Shown here piece by piece: positions 38,746 to 47,437 of a DNA stretch of 64,000 nt (positions are counted from its first letter, which is position 1; each line of letters opens with the position of its first letter). The notes under the pieces are model-generated. The model was not told where the DNA came from, made no database searches, and was given only the letters and a program-made list of their open reading frames with translations. The position numbers and the translations under genes were made by a program. The DNA is from CAIQPS01 sp963843455 (GTDB lineage: Bacteria; Actinomycetota; Thermoleophilia; RBG-16-64-13), in contig CAWJKE010000008.1 in assembly GCA_963843455.1 (NCBI GenBank), positions 248,001 through 312,000 on the forward strand, given 5' to 3'.

Positions 38746-38913
38746 GTTTTCCTTCAAGCATGGGATCACTAATCCGAAGGTATCGTTGCGGACTGACTGT
38801 GTCAGACGGCGCTCGGTGTGCATGCCTTCGGATTTCGTAGCCCGGAGGTGTTGAGTCCCCGCGATCTCCTCACGCAGGCGTCGACGTCGAGTTTGACTTC
38901 TCGCGCGCCGCTA

Positions 38914-38942
38914 CCTAGTATGCTAATGGCTGGCATGCTAGG
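38914..38942. promoter_or_regulatory. Inverted-repeat operator upstream of marR
   Basis: CCTAGTATGC (38914-38923) and GCATGCTAGG (38933-38942) form a 10-bp inverted repeat with one mismatch, ending 23 bases before the MarR-type start. MarR proteins bind such palindromes; it may control both marR and the downstream enzyme operon. Inferred from position. Confidence 0.6.
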
Positions 38943-38965
38943 TAATCGGAGCGGGAGGTTCTGGC

Positions 38966-39418
38966 TTGATCCCTCCAGCCCTGCGGCGAGACGACGCTCT
39001 GAGTTTTCACGGCTGGCTGACGCACAAGGCATTTTGGGCGGTCCTGGAAAGAAAGCTGAAGGGAACCGGCTTAAGCCCCGTCCAGTACCTCGCCCTCGGC
39101 TATCTCATGTCGCCCGAGCCTATGATCCAGTCCTATCTTGCTGAAAGTCTCTCGATAACGGTCCCCACCTGCGTCCGCCTGATCGACCGGCTGGAGCGAG
39201 ACGGTTTCGTCACTCGGCAGGCGGATCCAAATGACGCTCGCATGAAGCTGCTCAGACCTACCGTCAAGGCGGCAAGGCTATGGGAGGATATCGGCCATTT
39301 GGGTCCGGAACTACTGGAGGACGCCTACGAAGGGATCAGTGCTGAGGAGATCGACACGGTGAAACGGGTTCTTGCCCGCGTTCGGCGGAACTACGAACGG
39401 TCGGCACCACAGGGCTGA
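38966..39418 (+). CDS. MarR-family transcriptional regulator
   Basis: 150 residues from TTG 38966 after GGGAGG. Winged-helix MarR fold: LSPVQYLALGYLM, the recognition part SLSITVPTCVRLIDRLERDGFVTRQADPNDARMKLLRPT and C-terminal dimer helices. The motif D-x-R-D-x-R is seen as DPNDARMK. It precedes the first transhydroxylase-like gene by 28 bases, so it likely senses an aromatic substrate and represses the whole forward operon; MarR proteins often bind phenolic ligands, but that is family knowledge only. Confidence 0.88.
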   Translation: MIPPALRRDDALSFHGWLTHKAFWAVLERKLKGTGLSPVQYLALGYLMSPEPMIQSYLAESLSITVPTCVRLIDRLERDGFVTRQADPNDARMKLLRPTVKAARLWEDIGHLGPELLEDAYEGISAEEIDTVKRVLARVRRNYERSAPQG

Positions 39419-39446
39419 CCCGGCGGGCAACTGGAGGAGAGCTATC

Positions 39447-42047
39447 GTGGATGAGTTGATTACACGCGCCCCCAACGAAGCCGGCGAGAAGACGCTGGTC
39501 AGAGACTTGAGTTGGTGCGGCGTCTTCAACGGTGCGAATGCCTCGATGGTGGATGTGAAGGATGGGAAGATCATCCGCATCCGCCCTGCCCGCTACTACG
39601 ACCAGTACACGAGGGAGGAAGTTGAGCCCTGGGTGATGCACGCTCGGGGCAAGACCTTCGAGCCAAGCGACAAGAGCCTCATCCCTCCTCTCAGCCTGGC
39701 CTACAAGAAACGGGTGTTCTCACCCGGCCGCATTCGCTACCCCCTGAAAAGGGTGGACTTCGATCCCAAGGGCGAGCGTAATCCGCAGAACCGCGGCGTC
39801 AGCAAGTACGAGCGCATCAACTGGGACGAGGCCCTGGACATCATCGTGAGTGAGATGGTACGGATCAAAGAGACCTACGGGCCCACCGCGATCCTGAACC
39901 AGTCCGACCAGCACGGCGAGAACAAATGCGTGCACGGGCCCCACGGCTGCATGCGGAACTTGCTCAAGTTGTTCGGCGGCTACACGCTGCAGGTCCGGGA
40001 CCCGGACAGCTGGGAGGGCTGGTGGTGGGGCGCCAAGCACGTCTGGGGTTGCGAGCCGGTGGGCCAGCAGATGCCGCAGAAGAACATCCTCTATGACATT
40101 GCCAAGAACACCGAACTGCTCCTTCATTGGGGCTGCGACCTCGAGACGACGGTCTGGGGCTGGCAGGGCCAGTTGACCAGCCGCCTGAGCTTCTGGTGGA
40201 GCGACCTCGGGATCAAGCAGATCTTCATCGCGCCCGATGTGAACTACGCCAATGCCATCCACGCTGACAAGTGGATCCCCATCCTGCCGAACACGGACGC
40301 GGCCCTCTATCTGGCTATCGCCCACGAGTGGTTCGAGAACGGCACCTACGACAAGGAGTACCTCGACACCCACGCCTACGGCGTCGACAAGTTCGAGGAC
40401 TACGTCATGGGCCGCGAGGACGCCCAGCCCAAGAGCCCCGAGTGGGCCTCGCCTATAACCGGCGTCCCCGCTCGCATCATCAGGGCGCTCGCGACAGAGT
40501 GGGCTTCCAAGCGCACCACCATCTTGATCGGCAACGGCGGCCCCGGTATCCGCGGTCCTTACGCCACCGAACCGGCCCGCCTCCAGGTCCTCTGCCTCGC
40601 CATGCAGGGGCTGGGTAAACCGGGCTGCAATCAGTCCAAGATGATCGAGTGGGGTCTGCTCGACAACTACGAGCAGGTGTCGCCGCCCGCCCCGTCGATC
40701 ATGACCAACCTGTACGAAGCCTACCGGGGTAGCACCCCCATGGAGACCTGCCACCCCTCGTTCATCCCTAAGAGCCTCATCCCTAAGGCTCTGCTCGAAG
40801 GTCATGTCGAGTGGTTCGGCAACGAGCACGAGATGGCTCACCGCACCGACCAGTTCGTCCCCTACACCTACCCGGCGGAAGGTTGCTCCAAGATCCACAT
40901 GATCTGGACCGACTCGCCCTCCTGGATCACCTGCTGGAACGCCGGCAACGACTATGTCAAGGCCGTGCGCCAGCCCGACATCGAGTTCATGCTCGCGCAG
41001 CACCCGTGGCTGGAGAACGATTGTCTGTTCGCCGACATCATCCTGCCCATCAACACCAAGCTCGAGGAAGATGACATCGGTAGCGACATCTTCAGCGGGC
41101 AGATGAACCTACTGTTCCCGGAGGAGAGGTGCGTGGAGCCCCTGGGCGAGTCCGTGAGCGACTACGAGGCGGTCGTTCTCATCGCGGAACGGCTTGGGTT
41201 GCTGGAGGAATACACCGGCGGCAAGACCATCCCCGAGCTCATCAAGCTGGGCTACGAGACCTCTCGCGCGGCCGACAGCATCAGCTGGGAGGACCTGTGC
41301 CGCAAGGGTTACTACGTGGTCCCGCCCATGCGGGGCTGGGAGGATATCCCGGCCGGCCTGATCGAATTCTACGAAGATCCCGAGAAACACCCGCTCTCCA
41401 CGCCCACGGGCAAGATCGAGTTCTACGCCACCGGCCTCGCCGACAACTTTCCCGACGACGAGGAGCGGCCGCCGGTGCCCAAGTGGATCCCGCAAGGTGT
41501 GTCTCACCAGGAGACCATCGGAACGGAACGGAGCAAGAAGTTTCCGCTGCTGGTCATGAGCAACCATCCACGCTGGGGCGTGCACTCGCAGCACGACGAC
41601 ATCACGTGGTTCCGTGAGATCGACACCTGCAAGGTCAAAGGACCGGACGGCTACCAATACCAGCCGCTGTGGATGAACCCGGTGGACGCCGGCGCGCGGG
41701 GGATCAGGAACGGCGATGTGGTGGCCATCTACAACGAGCGGGGAACGGTGCTGGCTGGGGCCTACGTTACCCAGCGCATCATGGCCGGGGCTGTAGGTAT
41801 CGATCACGGTGCCAAATTCGATCCCATCGAGGTGGGGGTCATCGACCGCGGCGGCGCCATCAACACCATCGTTCCGCGTAACGTCACGTCCAAGAACGCC
41901 TGCGGACACGCCGTGAGCGGTTTCCTCGCGGAGGTGGAGAAGGCCGACCTGGAGGCGCTCAAGGCCAGGTACCCGGACGCGTTTGCTCGGGAGTGTCATA
42001 TCACCGCCGGACCGTGCTTAGCCGGCTTCACCGAGGGGGGCGCCTGA
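39447..42047 (+). CDS. Pyrogallol-transhydroxylase-like Mo enzyme, large subunit 1
   Basis: 866 residues from GTG 39447 (GGAGGA at 39433). It belongs to the DMSO-reductase family and resembles the transhydroxylase large subunit (about 875 residues) of phloroglucinol-forming bacteria. It lacks an N-terminal 4Fe-4S motif, as that enzyme does. DPDSWEGWWWGA at 185-196 puts an Asp-Ser pair (187-188) where transhydroxylase has Asp174-Ser175, Ser being the Mo ligand; a His in VHGPHGC is near the expected substrate His. Bis-pterin blocks IGNGGPGIRGPYA, PTGKIEFY, MSNHPRWGVHSQHDD follow, and the C-terminal domain has IRNGDVVAIYNERG. No Tat signal, so cytoplasmic. The small subunit overlaps its stop. 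Confidence 0.88.
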   Translation: MDELITRAPNEAGEKTLVRDLSWCGVFNGANASMVDVKDGKIIRIRPARYYDQYTREEVEPWVMHARGKTFEPSDKSLIPPLSLAYKKRVFSPGRIRYPLKRVDFDPKGERNPQNRGVSKYERINWDEALDIIVSEMVRIKETYGPTAILNQSDQHGENKCVHGPHGCMRNLLKLFGGYTLQVRDPDSWEGWWWGAKHVWGCEPVGQQMPQKNILYDIAKNTELLLHWGCDLETTVWGWQGQLTSRLSFWWSDLGIKQIFIAPDVNYANAIHADKWIPILPNTDAALYLAIAHEWFENGTYDKEYLDTHAYGVDKFEDYVMGREDAQPKSPEWASPITGVPARIIRALATEWASKRTTILIGNGGPGIRGPYATEPARLQVLCLAMQGLGKPGCNQSKMIEWGLLDNYEQVSPPAPSIMTNLYEAYRGSTPMETCHPSFIPKSLIPKALLEGHVEWFGNEHEMAHRTDQFVPYTYPAEGCSKIHMIWTDSPSWITCWNAGNDYVKAVRQPDIEFMLAQHPWLENDCLFADIILPINTKLEEDDIGSDIFSGQMNLLFPEERCVEPLGESVSDYEAVVLIAERLGLLEEYTGGKTIPELIKLGYETSRAADSISWEDLCRKGYYVVPPMRGWEDIPAGLIEFYEDPEKHPLSTPTGKIEFYATGLADNFPDDEERPPVPKWIPQGVSHQETIGTERSKKFPLLVMSNHPRWGVHSQHDDITWFREIDTCKVKGPDGYQYQPLWMNPVDAGARGIRNGDVVAIYNERGTVLAGAYVTQRIMAGAVGIDHGAKFDPIEVGVIDRGGAINTIVPRNVTSKNACGHAVSGFLAEVEKADLEALKARYPDAFARECHITAGPCLAGFTEGGA

Positions 42048-42877
42048 TGGGCAAGGTCCTGGTCATCGATCTCGCCATCTGCAACGGCTGCCACAACTGC
42101 CAGATCTCGTGCAAAGACGAGCACGTGGGCAACGACTGGACCCCGATCGCCAAGCCGCAGCCCGACACGGGACAGTTCTGGAACAAGGTCATTGACCTGG
42201 AGCGGGGCACGGTGCCCAAAGTGCAGGTGACCTACCACCACACCATCTGCCAGCACTGCGACAACGCCCCCTGCATCGATGCCTGCAACGCGAGCGCCAT
42301 CTACCGCCGCCCCGACGGCATCGTCATCATCGACCCGGAGAAGTGCCGGGGCAACCAGCTCTGCATAGAAGCCTGCCCCTACGAGAACGTCATCTACTTC
42401 AACGACGACTTGAACATCGCCCAGAAGTGCACGTTCTGCGCCCATCTGGTCGATAGAGGCTGGACCGAGACCAGGTGCTCCGACGCCTGCCCCACGGGTG
42501 CCTTCACCTTCGGCGAAGAGGACGACCCCGCCATCAAGGAGAAGATCACCCAGGCGGAGTTCCTCAAGCCCGAACTTCCCACGCGCCCTCGGGTCTACTA
42601 CCTCAACCTGCCCAAGAAGTGGATCGCCGGCGCAGTCTTCGACCCACAGGCCGACGAATGCCTGGAGGGGGCGACGGTCACCGCCACCAACCGAGAGACC
42701 GGCCACATCCTGACCGCGGCCACCGACAACTACGGCGACTTCTGGCTCAAGAACCTGGAGGCCGGCTCCTACATGCTGCTCATCGAGAAGTCGGGCTACC
42801 TGGCGAAGAAGCTGGGGCCGGTCGATGCGACGACCGCCGACCAGAACGTGGGTGACCTGGAGCTGTGGAGGACATAG
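42047..42877 (+). CDS. Transhydroxylase-like small subunit 1, three 4Fe-4S clusters
   Basis: 276 residues, starting one base into the large-subunit stop (TGATG). Residues 1-165 form a DMSO-reductase-type ferredoxin with CNGCHNCQISC, CQHCDNAPCIDAC, CRGNQLCIEACP and CTFC...CSDACP, suited to three or four clusters as in transhydroxylase. The C-terminal 90 residues (AGAVFDPQADECLEGATVTATNRETG, TDNYGDFWLKNLEAGSYMLLIEKSGYLAKKL) are a transthyretin/carboxypeptidase-regulatory-like beta barrel, which is diagnostic of the pyrogallol-transhydroxylase small subunit. Confidence 0.9.
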   Translation: MGKVLVIDLAICNGCHNCQISCKDEHVGNDWTPIAKPQPDTGQFWNKVIDLERGTVPKVQVTYHHTICQHCDNAPCIDACNASAIYRRPDGIVIIDPEKCRGNQLCIEACPYENVIYFNDDLNIAQKCTFCAHLVDRGWTETRCSDACPTGAFTFGEEDDPAIKEKITQAEFLKPELPTRPRVYYLNLPKKWIAGAVFDPQADECLEGATVTATNRETGHILTAATDNYGDFWLKNLEAGSYMLLIEKSGYLAKKLGPVDATTADQNVGDLELWRT

Positions 42878-42902
42878 TCGGGATCGTAGACGGAGAAGAC
42901 GC

Positions 42903-44180
42903 ATGCTGAAGGACTTCCGGGAATACATGGTCAGGTGCGCCCGCTGCTCCAACTGCAAGTTCATACCGCAGGGAAGGATCAGCAACGCCCGCTATGCCTA
43001 CTCCTGCCCAAGCATAACCCGATACTTCTTCCACACGTATTCGGGTGGCGGCAGACTGATTACCGCCCTTTCGCTCACCGACGGACGCATCGAATACAGC
43101 GACGCGTTCATGGATATCGTCTACCAATGCCAGATGTGCGGCGCGTGCGACGTCTCCTGCAAATACAGCCAGGACATAGAGGTGTTGCAGCCCCTCTACG
43201 AGGTCCGGGCCCAGTGCGTCGGGGACGGGCAATTGAACCCGGTGCACATGATGACCATCGAGGGCCTGAGGAAAGAAGACAACATGCTCGGTGAGGCCAG
43301 AGCCGCGAGGGGCAACTGGGCCGAGGGTCTCGACGTCAAGAACATCACCCGAGAGGGAGCCGATGTCTACCTCCATACCGGCTGCCGCTACAGCTACGAC
43401 ACGGAACTCTGGCCCATCGCACGGGCTGCCCTCAGGCTGCTGCAAAAGGCCGGGGTCGACGTGGCCATCGCCGGGAAAGATGAGAACTGCTGCGGGGGCC
43501 GGGCATACGACCTCGGCTACCTGGGGGAGCTCACCAAGTATGCCGAGAACAACGTGGAGATGCTCGCCGCGGCCAGGGTGAACACGGTGGTCGCCTGCTG
43601 CTCCGACTGCTACCACGCCTTCAAGGTGCTCTATGACAAGCTCGGTCTGAAAAAGGACGTCGAGGTCTACCACATCACCGAGTACCTGGAGAAGCTGATC
43701 GAAGAAGGCCGGCTGACACCGAGCAGCGAAGTGCCCCTGACTGTCACCTACCACGATCCCTGTCACCTGGGGAGATTGGGGGAGTCCTGGGTCGCCTGGG
43801 ACGGGGTCATCAGCACCAAGCCCGACGAACGCTGGCGGCACGTACCGGAGAAGACCATGCGCAAGGGCACCTACGGGGTGTACGAGCCGCCACGGAACGT
43901 GCTGAAGAGCATCCCCGGACTGAAGCTCGTCGAGATGACGAGGATCAAGGAGTACACATGGTGCTGCGGGGCCGGGGGCGGAGTGGCGGACGCATATCCG
44001 GAATTCAGCGAGTGGACGGCCGCGGAGCGGATCGAAGAGGCCAAGGACACCGGGGCGCAGGCCCTCGTTACCGCCTGTCCCTGGTGCGTCAGGAGCTTTA
44101 GGGACGCCGCGAAGGCGAGCGGCGATCCTCTTCCCGTCTATGACGTGGTCGAGCTCCTTGCGAAGTCCCTCGAGGGCTAG
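42903..44180 (+). CDS. CCG-domain 4Fe-4S protein 1 (HdrD/GlcF-like)
   Basis: 425 residues from ATG 42903. N-terminal iron-sulfur part: an unusual CARCSNCKF motif with a later Cys in SCPSI, then CQMCGACDVSC. The C-terminal half carries two CCG domains (CCGGRAYDLG, VACCSDCYH; and HDPCHLGRLG, WCCGAGGGVADAYP, ACPWCVRS), the fold that binds a non-cubane or 4Fe-4S cluster in heterodisulfide reductase and glycolate oxidase GlcF. Directly between the transhydroxylase subunits and two FAD oxidases, so a likely electron carrier for the FAD oxidase. Close paralogue at 54578. Confidence 0.85.
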   Translation: MLKDFREYMVRCARCSNCKFIPQGRISNARYAYSCPSITRYFFHTYSGGGRLITALSLTDGRIEYSDAFMDIVYQCQMCGACDVSCKYSQDIEVLQPLYEVRAQCVGDGQLNPVHMMTIEGLRKEDNMLGEARAARGNWAEGLDVKNITREGADVYLHTGCRYSYDTELWPIARAALRLLQKAGVDVAIAGKDENCCGGRAYDLGYLGELTKYAENNVEMLAAARVNTVVACCSDCYHAFKVLYDKLGLKKDVEVYHITEYLEKLIEEGRLTPSSEVPLTVTYHDPCHLGRLGESWVAWDGVISTKPDERWRHVPEKTMRKGTYGVYEPPRNVLKSIPGLKLVEMTRIKEYTWCCGAGGGVADAYPEFSEWTAAERIEEAKDTGAQALVTACPWCVRSFRDAAKASGDPLPVYDVVELLAKSLEG

Positions 44181-44195
44181 AAGGAGAGGCGAAGA

Positions 44196-45761
44196 ATGGC
44201 CCTCCATAACAGAGACGCCTACAAGGCTCTTGAGGAGGTAGTCGGCCCGGATTACATCTCGGAGGAGCCGGCGGTACTCGACTCCTACGCCTTTCAGTGG
44301 GGCGCGGAAATATCCACCGGTACTCCTTTTCTCCCCCGGTCAGGGGCCATCATTCTCCCCGGGGGCACCGAGGAGGTCCAAAGCCTCGTCAAGACATGCA
44401 ACAAGTACGGCGTTAGGTACAAGGCCATATCCAACGGCTGGGGCTTTTACAGCGCTCTGGGTCTCGATCAAGACGCTATCCAAGTGGATATGCGCCGCCT
44501 GAACCGCATCATCGAGATAAACGAGAAGAGTATGTACGCGGTGGTGGAGCCCTATGTCACCTGCGCCGTGCTCCAGGCCGAGGTCATGAAGAAGGGCTTC
44601 ACTGTGCACATGATCGGCGCCGGATGCAACACCAGCGCCATGCCCATCACCGCTCATCAGGGCACGGGCTCCAGCGGTGTCAGCACCAGTTGCGGAGACC
44701 GCAATACACTCGCGGTCGAATGGGTGACACCCGACGGCGAACTCATCAAGTTCGGTTCGTTGGGGGCGGGGGCGGGATGGTTCTGCGGCGACGGTCCCGG
44801 TCCGTCTCTGCGAGGACTCATCCATGGTCCCCAGGGGGTAATGGGCGGGCTCGGAATCTACACCAAGGCCGCGCTGAAGTTGTATCCCTACTTCGGACCG
44901 CTCGAACCGGAACTGGAAGGCGTCTCCCCTTGTTACAGATTCAAAGAAATGCCGAGTAATTTCGAGATCCACCATCCCATCTTCTCGGATTGGGACACGT
45001 TGATCGAGGCCGCAATCAAGATCGGGGAGAGCGAAATCGCCATGATGGTCTTCAGGTTGCCCTTGCCGATGTTGGCCGAGGCATTCACCGGTACCGGTGC
45101 CGACGCAGAAGTCTTGCTTGAGCAGATGCAGGAAGAATCTAACGGAAGACCGGGATTTCTGGTTGTTATCGCAGGCGCCACTGCAGCAGAGTTCAGTTAT
45201 AGAAAGAGGGTGCTCGCGCAGATCTTGGACGAAACCGACGCTACGCTCCTAAGCCATATTGAAGAACCTGATGTCAAAAGGGAAATCCTGTGGTCGGAAA
45301 CCAGGTTCAGCGGAGGCGTGAGGGAAGGATTTCGAGCCACTGGGAGATTTCACGGTCTGATTGGCGATTCCGCCATGTTCCAGACCTCCACCAGATTCAT
45401 GCTGGAGTGCATGGGGTTAAAGAAGGGGCTCCAGGCCAAGGGCAATGTCAGGGCTGACGATGGTTTTGACTGCGTCATAGGGATGGTCTTCGAGAACGGC
45501 CACACCGGGCACGCGGAGCAGCTCGTCATGACCCACCCGACCGGAGAGGGGTGGAGAGACTTGATGGAATTCTCCGACCAGTGTGAAGACCTGGGTATTC
45601 GCCGAGGCTATACCGCCCCGGTCACCGTCTGGGGCGACCACGCCCACGACAAATGGGGCCCGCATCTCGGCAACTACCACCTGTGGTTGCGCAAGATCAA
45701 GAAGGCTTTCGATCCGGATGCGGTGTCGGAGCCGGCAATGTACATCTCCGCCAAAGAATAG
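44196..45761 (+). CDS. VAO/GlcD-type FAD-linked oxidase, type A copy 1
   Basis: 521 residues from ATG 44196. FAD_binding_4 (PCMH) domain at about 45-230: AIILPGGTEEVQSLVKTCNKYG, ISNGWGFYSALG, VDMRRLNRIIEINEKSMYAVVEPYVTCAVLQAEVMKKG, then WFCGDGPGPSLRGLIHGPQGVMGGLGIYTKAALKLYP. The C-terminal cap is longer than in GlcD and ends KIKKAFDPDAVSEPAMYI. The family includes D-lactate and glycolate dehydrogenases, p-cresol methylhydroxylase and vanillyl-alcohol oxidase. Position after a CCG gene suggests a dehydrogenase that feeds it. Paralogue at 55848. Confidence 0.87.
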   Translation: MALHNRDAYKALEEVVGPDYISEEPAVLDSYAFQWGAEISTGTPFLPRSGAIILPGGTEEVQSLVKTCNKYGVRYKAISNGWGFYSALGLDQDAIQVDMRRLNRIIEINEKSMYAVVEPYVTCAVLQAEVMKKGFTVHMIGAGCNTSAMPITAHQGTGSSGVSTSCGDRNTLAVEWVTPDGELIKFGSLGAGAGWFCGDGPGPSLRGLIHGPQGVMGGLGIYTKAALKLYPYFGPLEPELEGVSPCYRFKEMPSNFEIHHPIFSDWDTLIEAAIKIGESEIAMMVFRLPLPMLAEAFTGTGADAEVLLEQMQEESNGRPGFLVVIAGATAAEFSYRKRVLAQILDETDATLLSHIEEPDVKREILWSETRFSGGVREGFRATGRFHGLIGDSAMFQTSTRFMLECMGLKKGLQAKGNVRADDGFDCVIGMVFENGHTGHAEQLVMTHPTGEGWRDLMEFSDQCEDLGIRRGYTAPVTVWGDHAHDKWGPHLGNYHLWLRKIKKAFDPDAVSEPAMYISAKE

Positions 45762-45795
45762 GCAGGGGGGCTGACTTCGTGGCTATCGCTCGCGA

Positions 45796-47274
45796 ATGGG
45801 GTTAGACATGCCAGGGGAGGATCTGTTGTCCGCCATAGTCGGGGCAGAGAACGTCTCTGACTCACGCGAGAAGCTGGAAGAGTACATGGCGGACGAAAGC
45901 TCCGTCCCTGCGATCGCTCCCGCCTTCGTGGTCAGGCCCAAAGACGCGCGTGAAGTGCAGGAGATAGTCACCTGGGCAAACGCGTCGGGGACCCCGCTCA
46001 TCCCGGCGAGTTCGGGGGAACCCCATGTGAGAGGCGACACCGCTCCCAGCGTGGGCGGAGCGGTCATTGTCGATCTGCGCCGGATGAACCGGGTGGTAAG
46101 ACTCGATCTTGAGCACCGCGTCGCCCTGATCGAGCCCGGCGTCACCTTCCGGGAACTCGTGCCCGCCGCCCGGGCGGCCGGACTGCGCCTGAACCTGCCC
46201 CTCCTGCCCCGATCCACCAAGTCTGTCGTAGCCAGCATGCTGGAACGGGAACCGGTGATCATGCCCAAGTATCACTGGGACATCTCAGACCCCCTGGCAT
46301 GTACAGAAGTTGTGTATGGATCGGGGGACATCTTCAAGACGGGTTCCGCGGCCGGCCCGGGAACCCTCGAGGAGCAATGGGAAATCGGCGCCGCCCAGAA
46401 CGAAGCGGCCGGTCCCATGCAGGCGGACTTTCTCCGGCTCATCCAAGGCGCCCAAGGCACCATGGGTATCGTCACCTGGGCCACCGCCCGGTGTGAGCAC
46501 CTGCCCAGCATCGAGGAACCCTACCTCGTCGGTTCCGATCGGCTGGCCGATCTCCTCGAGTTCGCCCATTGGCTCGTAAGGAACCGGTCCGCTGATGACT
46601 GTCTGGTGCTGAACGACGCGAACCTCGCGCGGATCATGGCGCAGGGTCAGGTCGGCGACGACGAAAGGCTGAGGCCTGGCCTGCCTCCCTGGATCTTGTT
46701 CTATACGATCTCCGGTACCCGGTACTTCCCCGAAGAGAAGGTCAGCTACCTGCAGAAGGACACAGCGGAGTTGGCCCGAGCCATCGGCCTGGAACCGTCA
46801 CGGTCCGTCGGAGACGTGTCGGCGTTCGACCTAATGAAAGTGCTGCACGATCCGCCCGCCGATGTCCACTGGAAGTCAACTGGCGGAACGGGCTCTACGG
46901 ACCTCTTCTTTATCTCCACCCACGGGAACCTGGAAGAACTAATCGACACCATGAAGAATGTCGCCACCGAGTTCGAGTACCCTGTGCAAAACCTGGGCGT
47001 CTATCTCCAACCCGTCGTCCAAGCCGTTAACTATCACTGCGAGTTCACTCTCTTCTTCGATAAGACGGACGCCCGCCAGAGGGCACGCCTGGCAGCGCTG
47101 GCGGAGGCCGCGTCCGGCGCCCTGTCAAACCGGGGCGCTTTCTTCTCCCGCCCCTACGGTCCATGGGCCGATATGGCCTACGGGAAGGACGCCGCGACCA
47201 CGACGGCTTTGCGCAAGGTGAAGAAGATCTTTGATCCGAATAGCGTCATGAACCCAGGAAAGCTATGCTTCTGA
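45796..47274 (+). CDS. VAO/GlcD-type FAD-linked oxidase, type B copy 1
   Basis: 492 residues; ATG 45796 or 45808 both possible. FAD_binding_4 domain: FVVRPKDAREVQEIVTWANASGTPLIPASSGEPHVRGDT, IVDLRRMNRVVRLDLEHRVALIEPGVTFRELVPAARAAGL, then SVVASMLEREPVIMPKYHWDISDPLACTEVVYGSGDIFKTG and GAQGTMGIVTWATARCE. The end KKIFDPNSVMNPGKLCF is the GlcD-type terminus with the conserved Cys-Phe. It is a different subtype from the type A oxidase next to it and a close relative of the 53096 gene. Confidence 0.87.
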   Translation: MGLDMPGEDLLSAIVGAENVSDSREKLEEYMADESSVPAIAPAFVVRPKDAREVQEIVTWANASGTPLIPASSGEPHVRGDTAPSVGGAVIVDLRRMNRVVRLDLEHRVALIEPGVTFRELVPAARAAGLRLNLPLLPRSTKSVVASMLEREPVIMPKYHWDISDPLACTEVVYGSGDIFKTGSAAGPGTLEEQWEIGAAQNEAAGPMQADFLRLIQGAQGTMGIVTWATARCEHLPSIEEPYLVGSDRLADLLEFAHWLVRNRSADDCLVLNDANLARIMAQGQVGDDERLRPGLPPWILFYTISGTRYFPEEKVSYLQKDTAELARAIGLEPSRSVGDVSAFDLMKVLHDPPADVHWKSTGGTGSTDLFFISTHGNLEELIDTMKNVATEFEYPVQNLGVYLQPVVQAVNYHCEFTLFFDKTDARQRARLAALAEAASGALSNRGAFFSRPYGPWADMAYGKDAATTTALRKVKKIFDPNSVMNPGKLCF

Positions 47275-47437
47275 CGGAGACCAGGATCCGCGGTAAACGG
47301 TCGCTTCCGGCAGGGCGGGAGTGTCGGCAGGCAGTTGGGCCACAAGTGCGGAGGAGGTGACGTAGCCTGGGGGGGTGTTCCGTGATCACGGTTGAACGTC
47401 GAGTCGGTTACCCGCAGCATCAGCAAAGGGGGAGACG

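Noticed and set aside
39720..41003. Long reverse frames opposite the transhydroxylase genes (also 41996-42985 and 42780-44207)
   Set aside because: Low-complexity antisense translations with no family pattern, overlapping genes with intact motifs.
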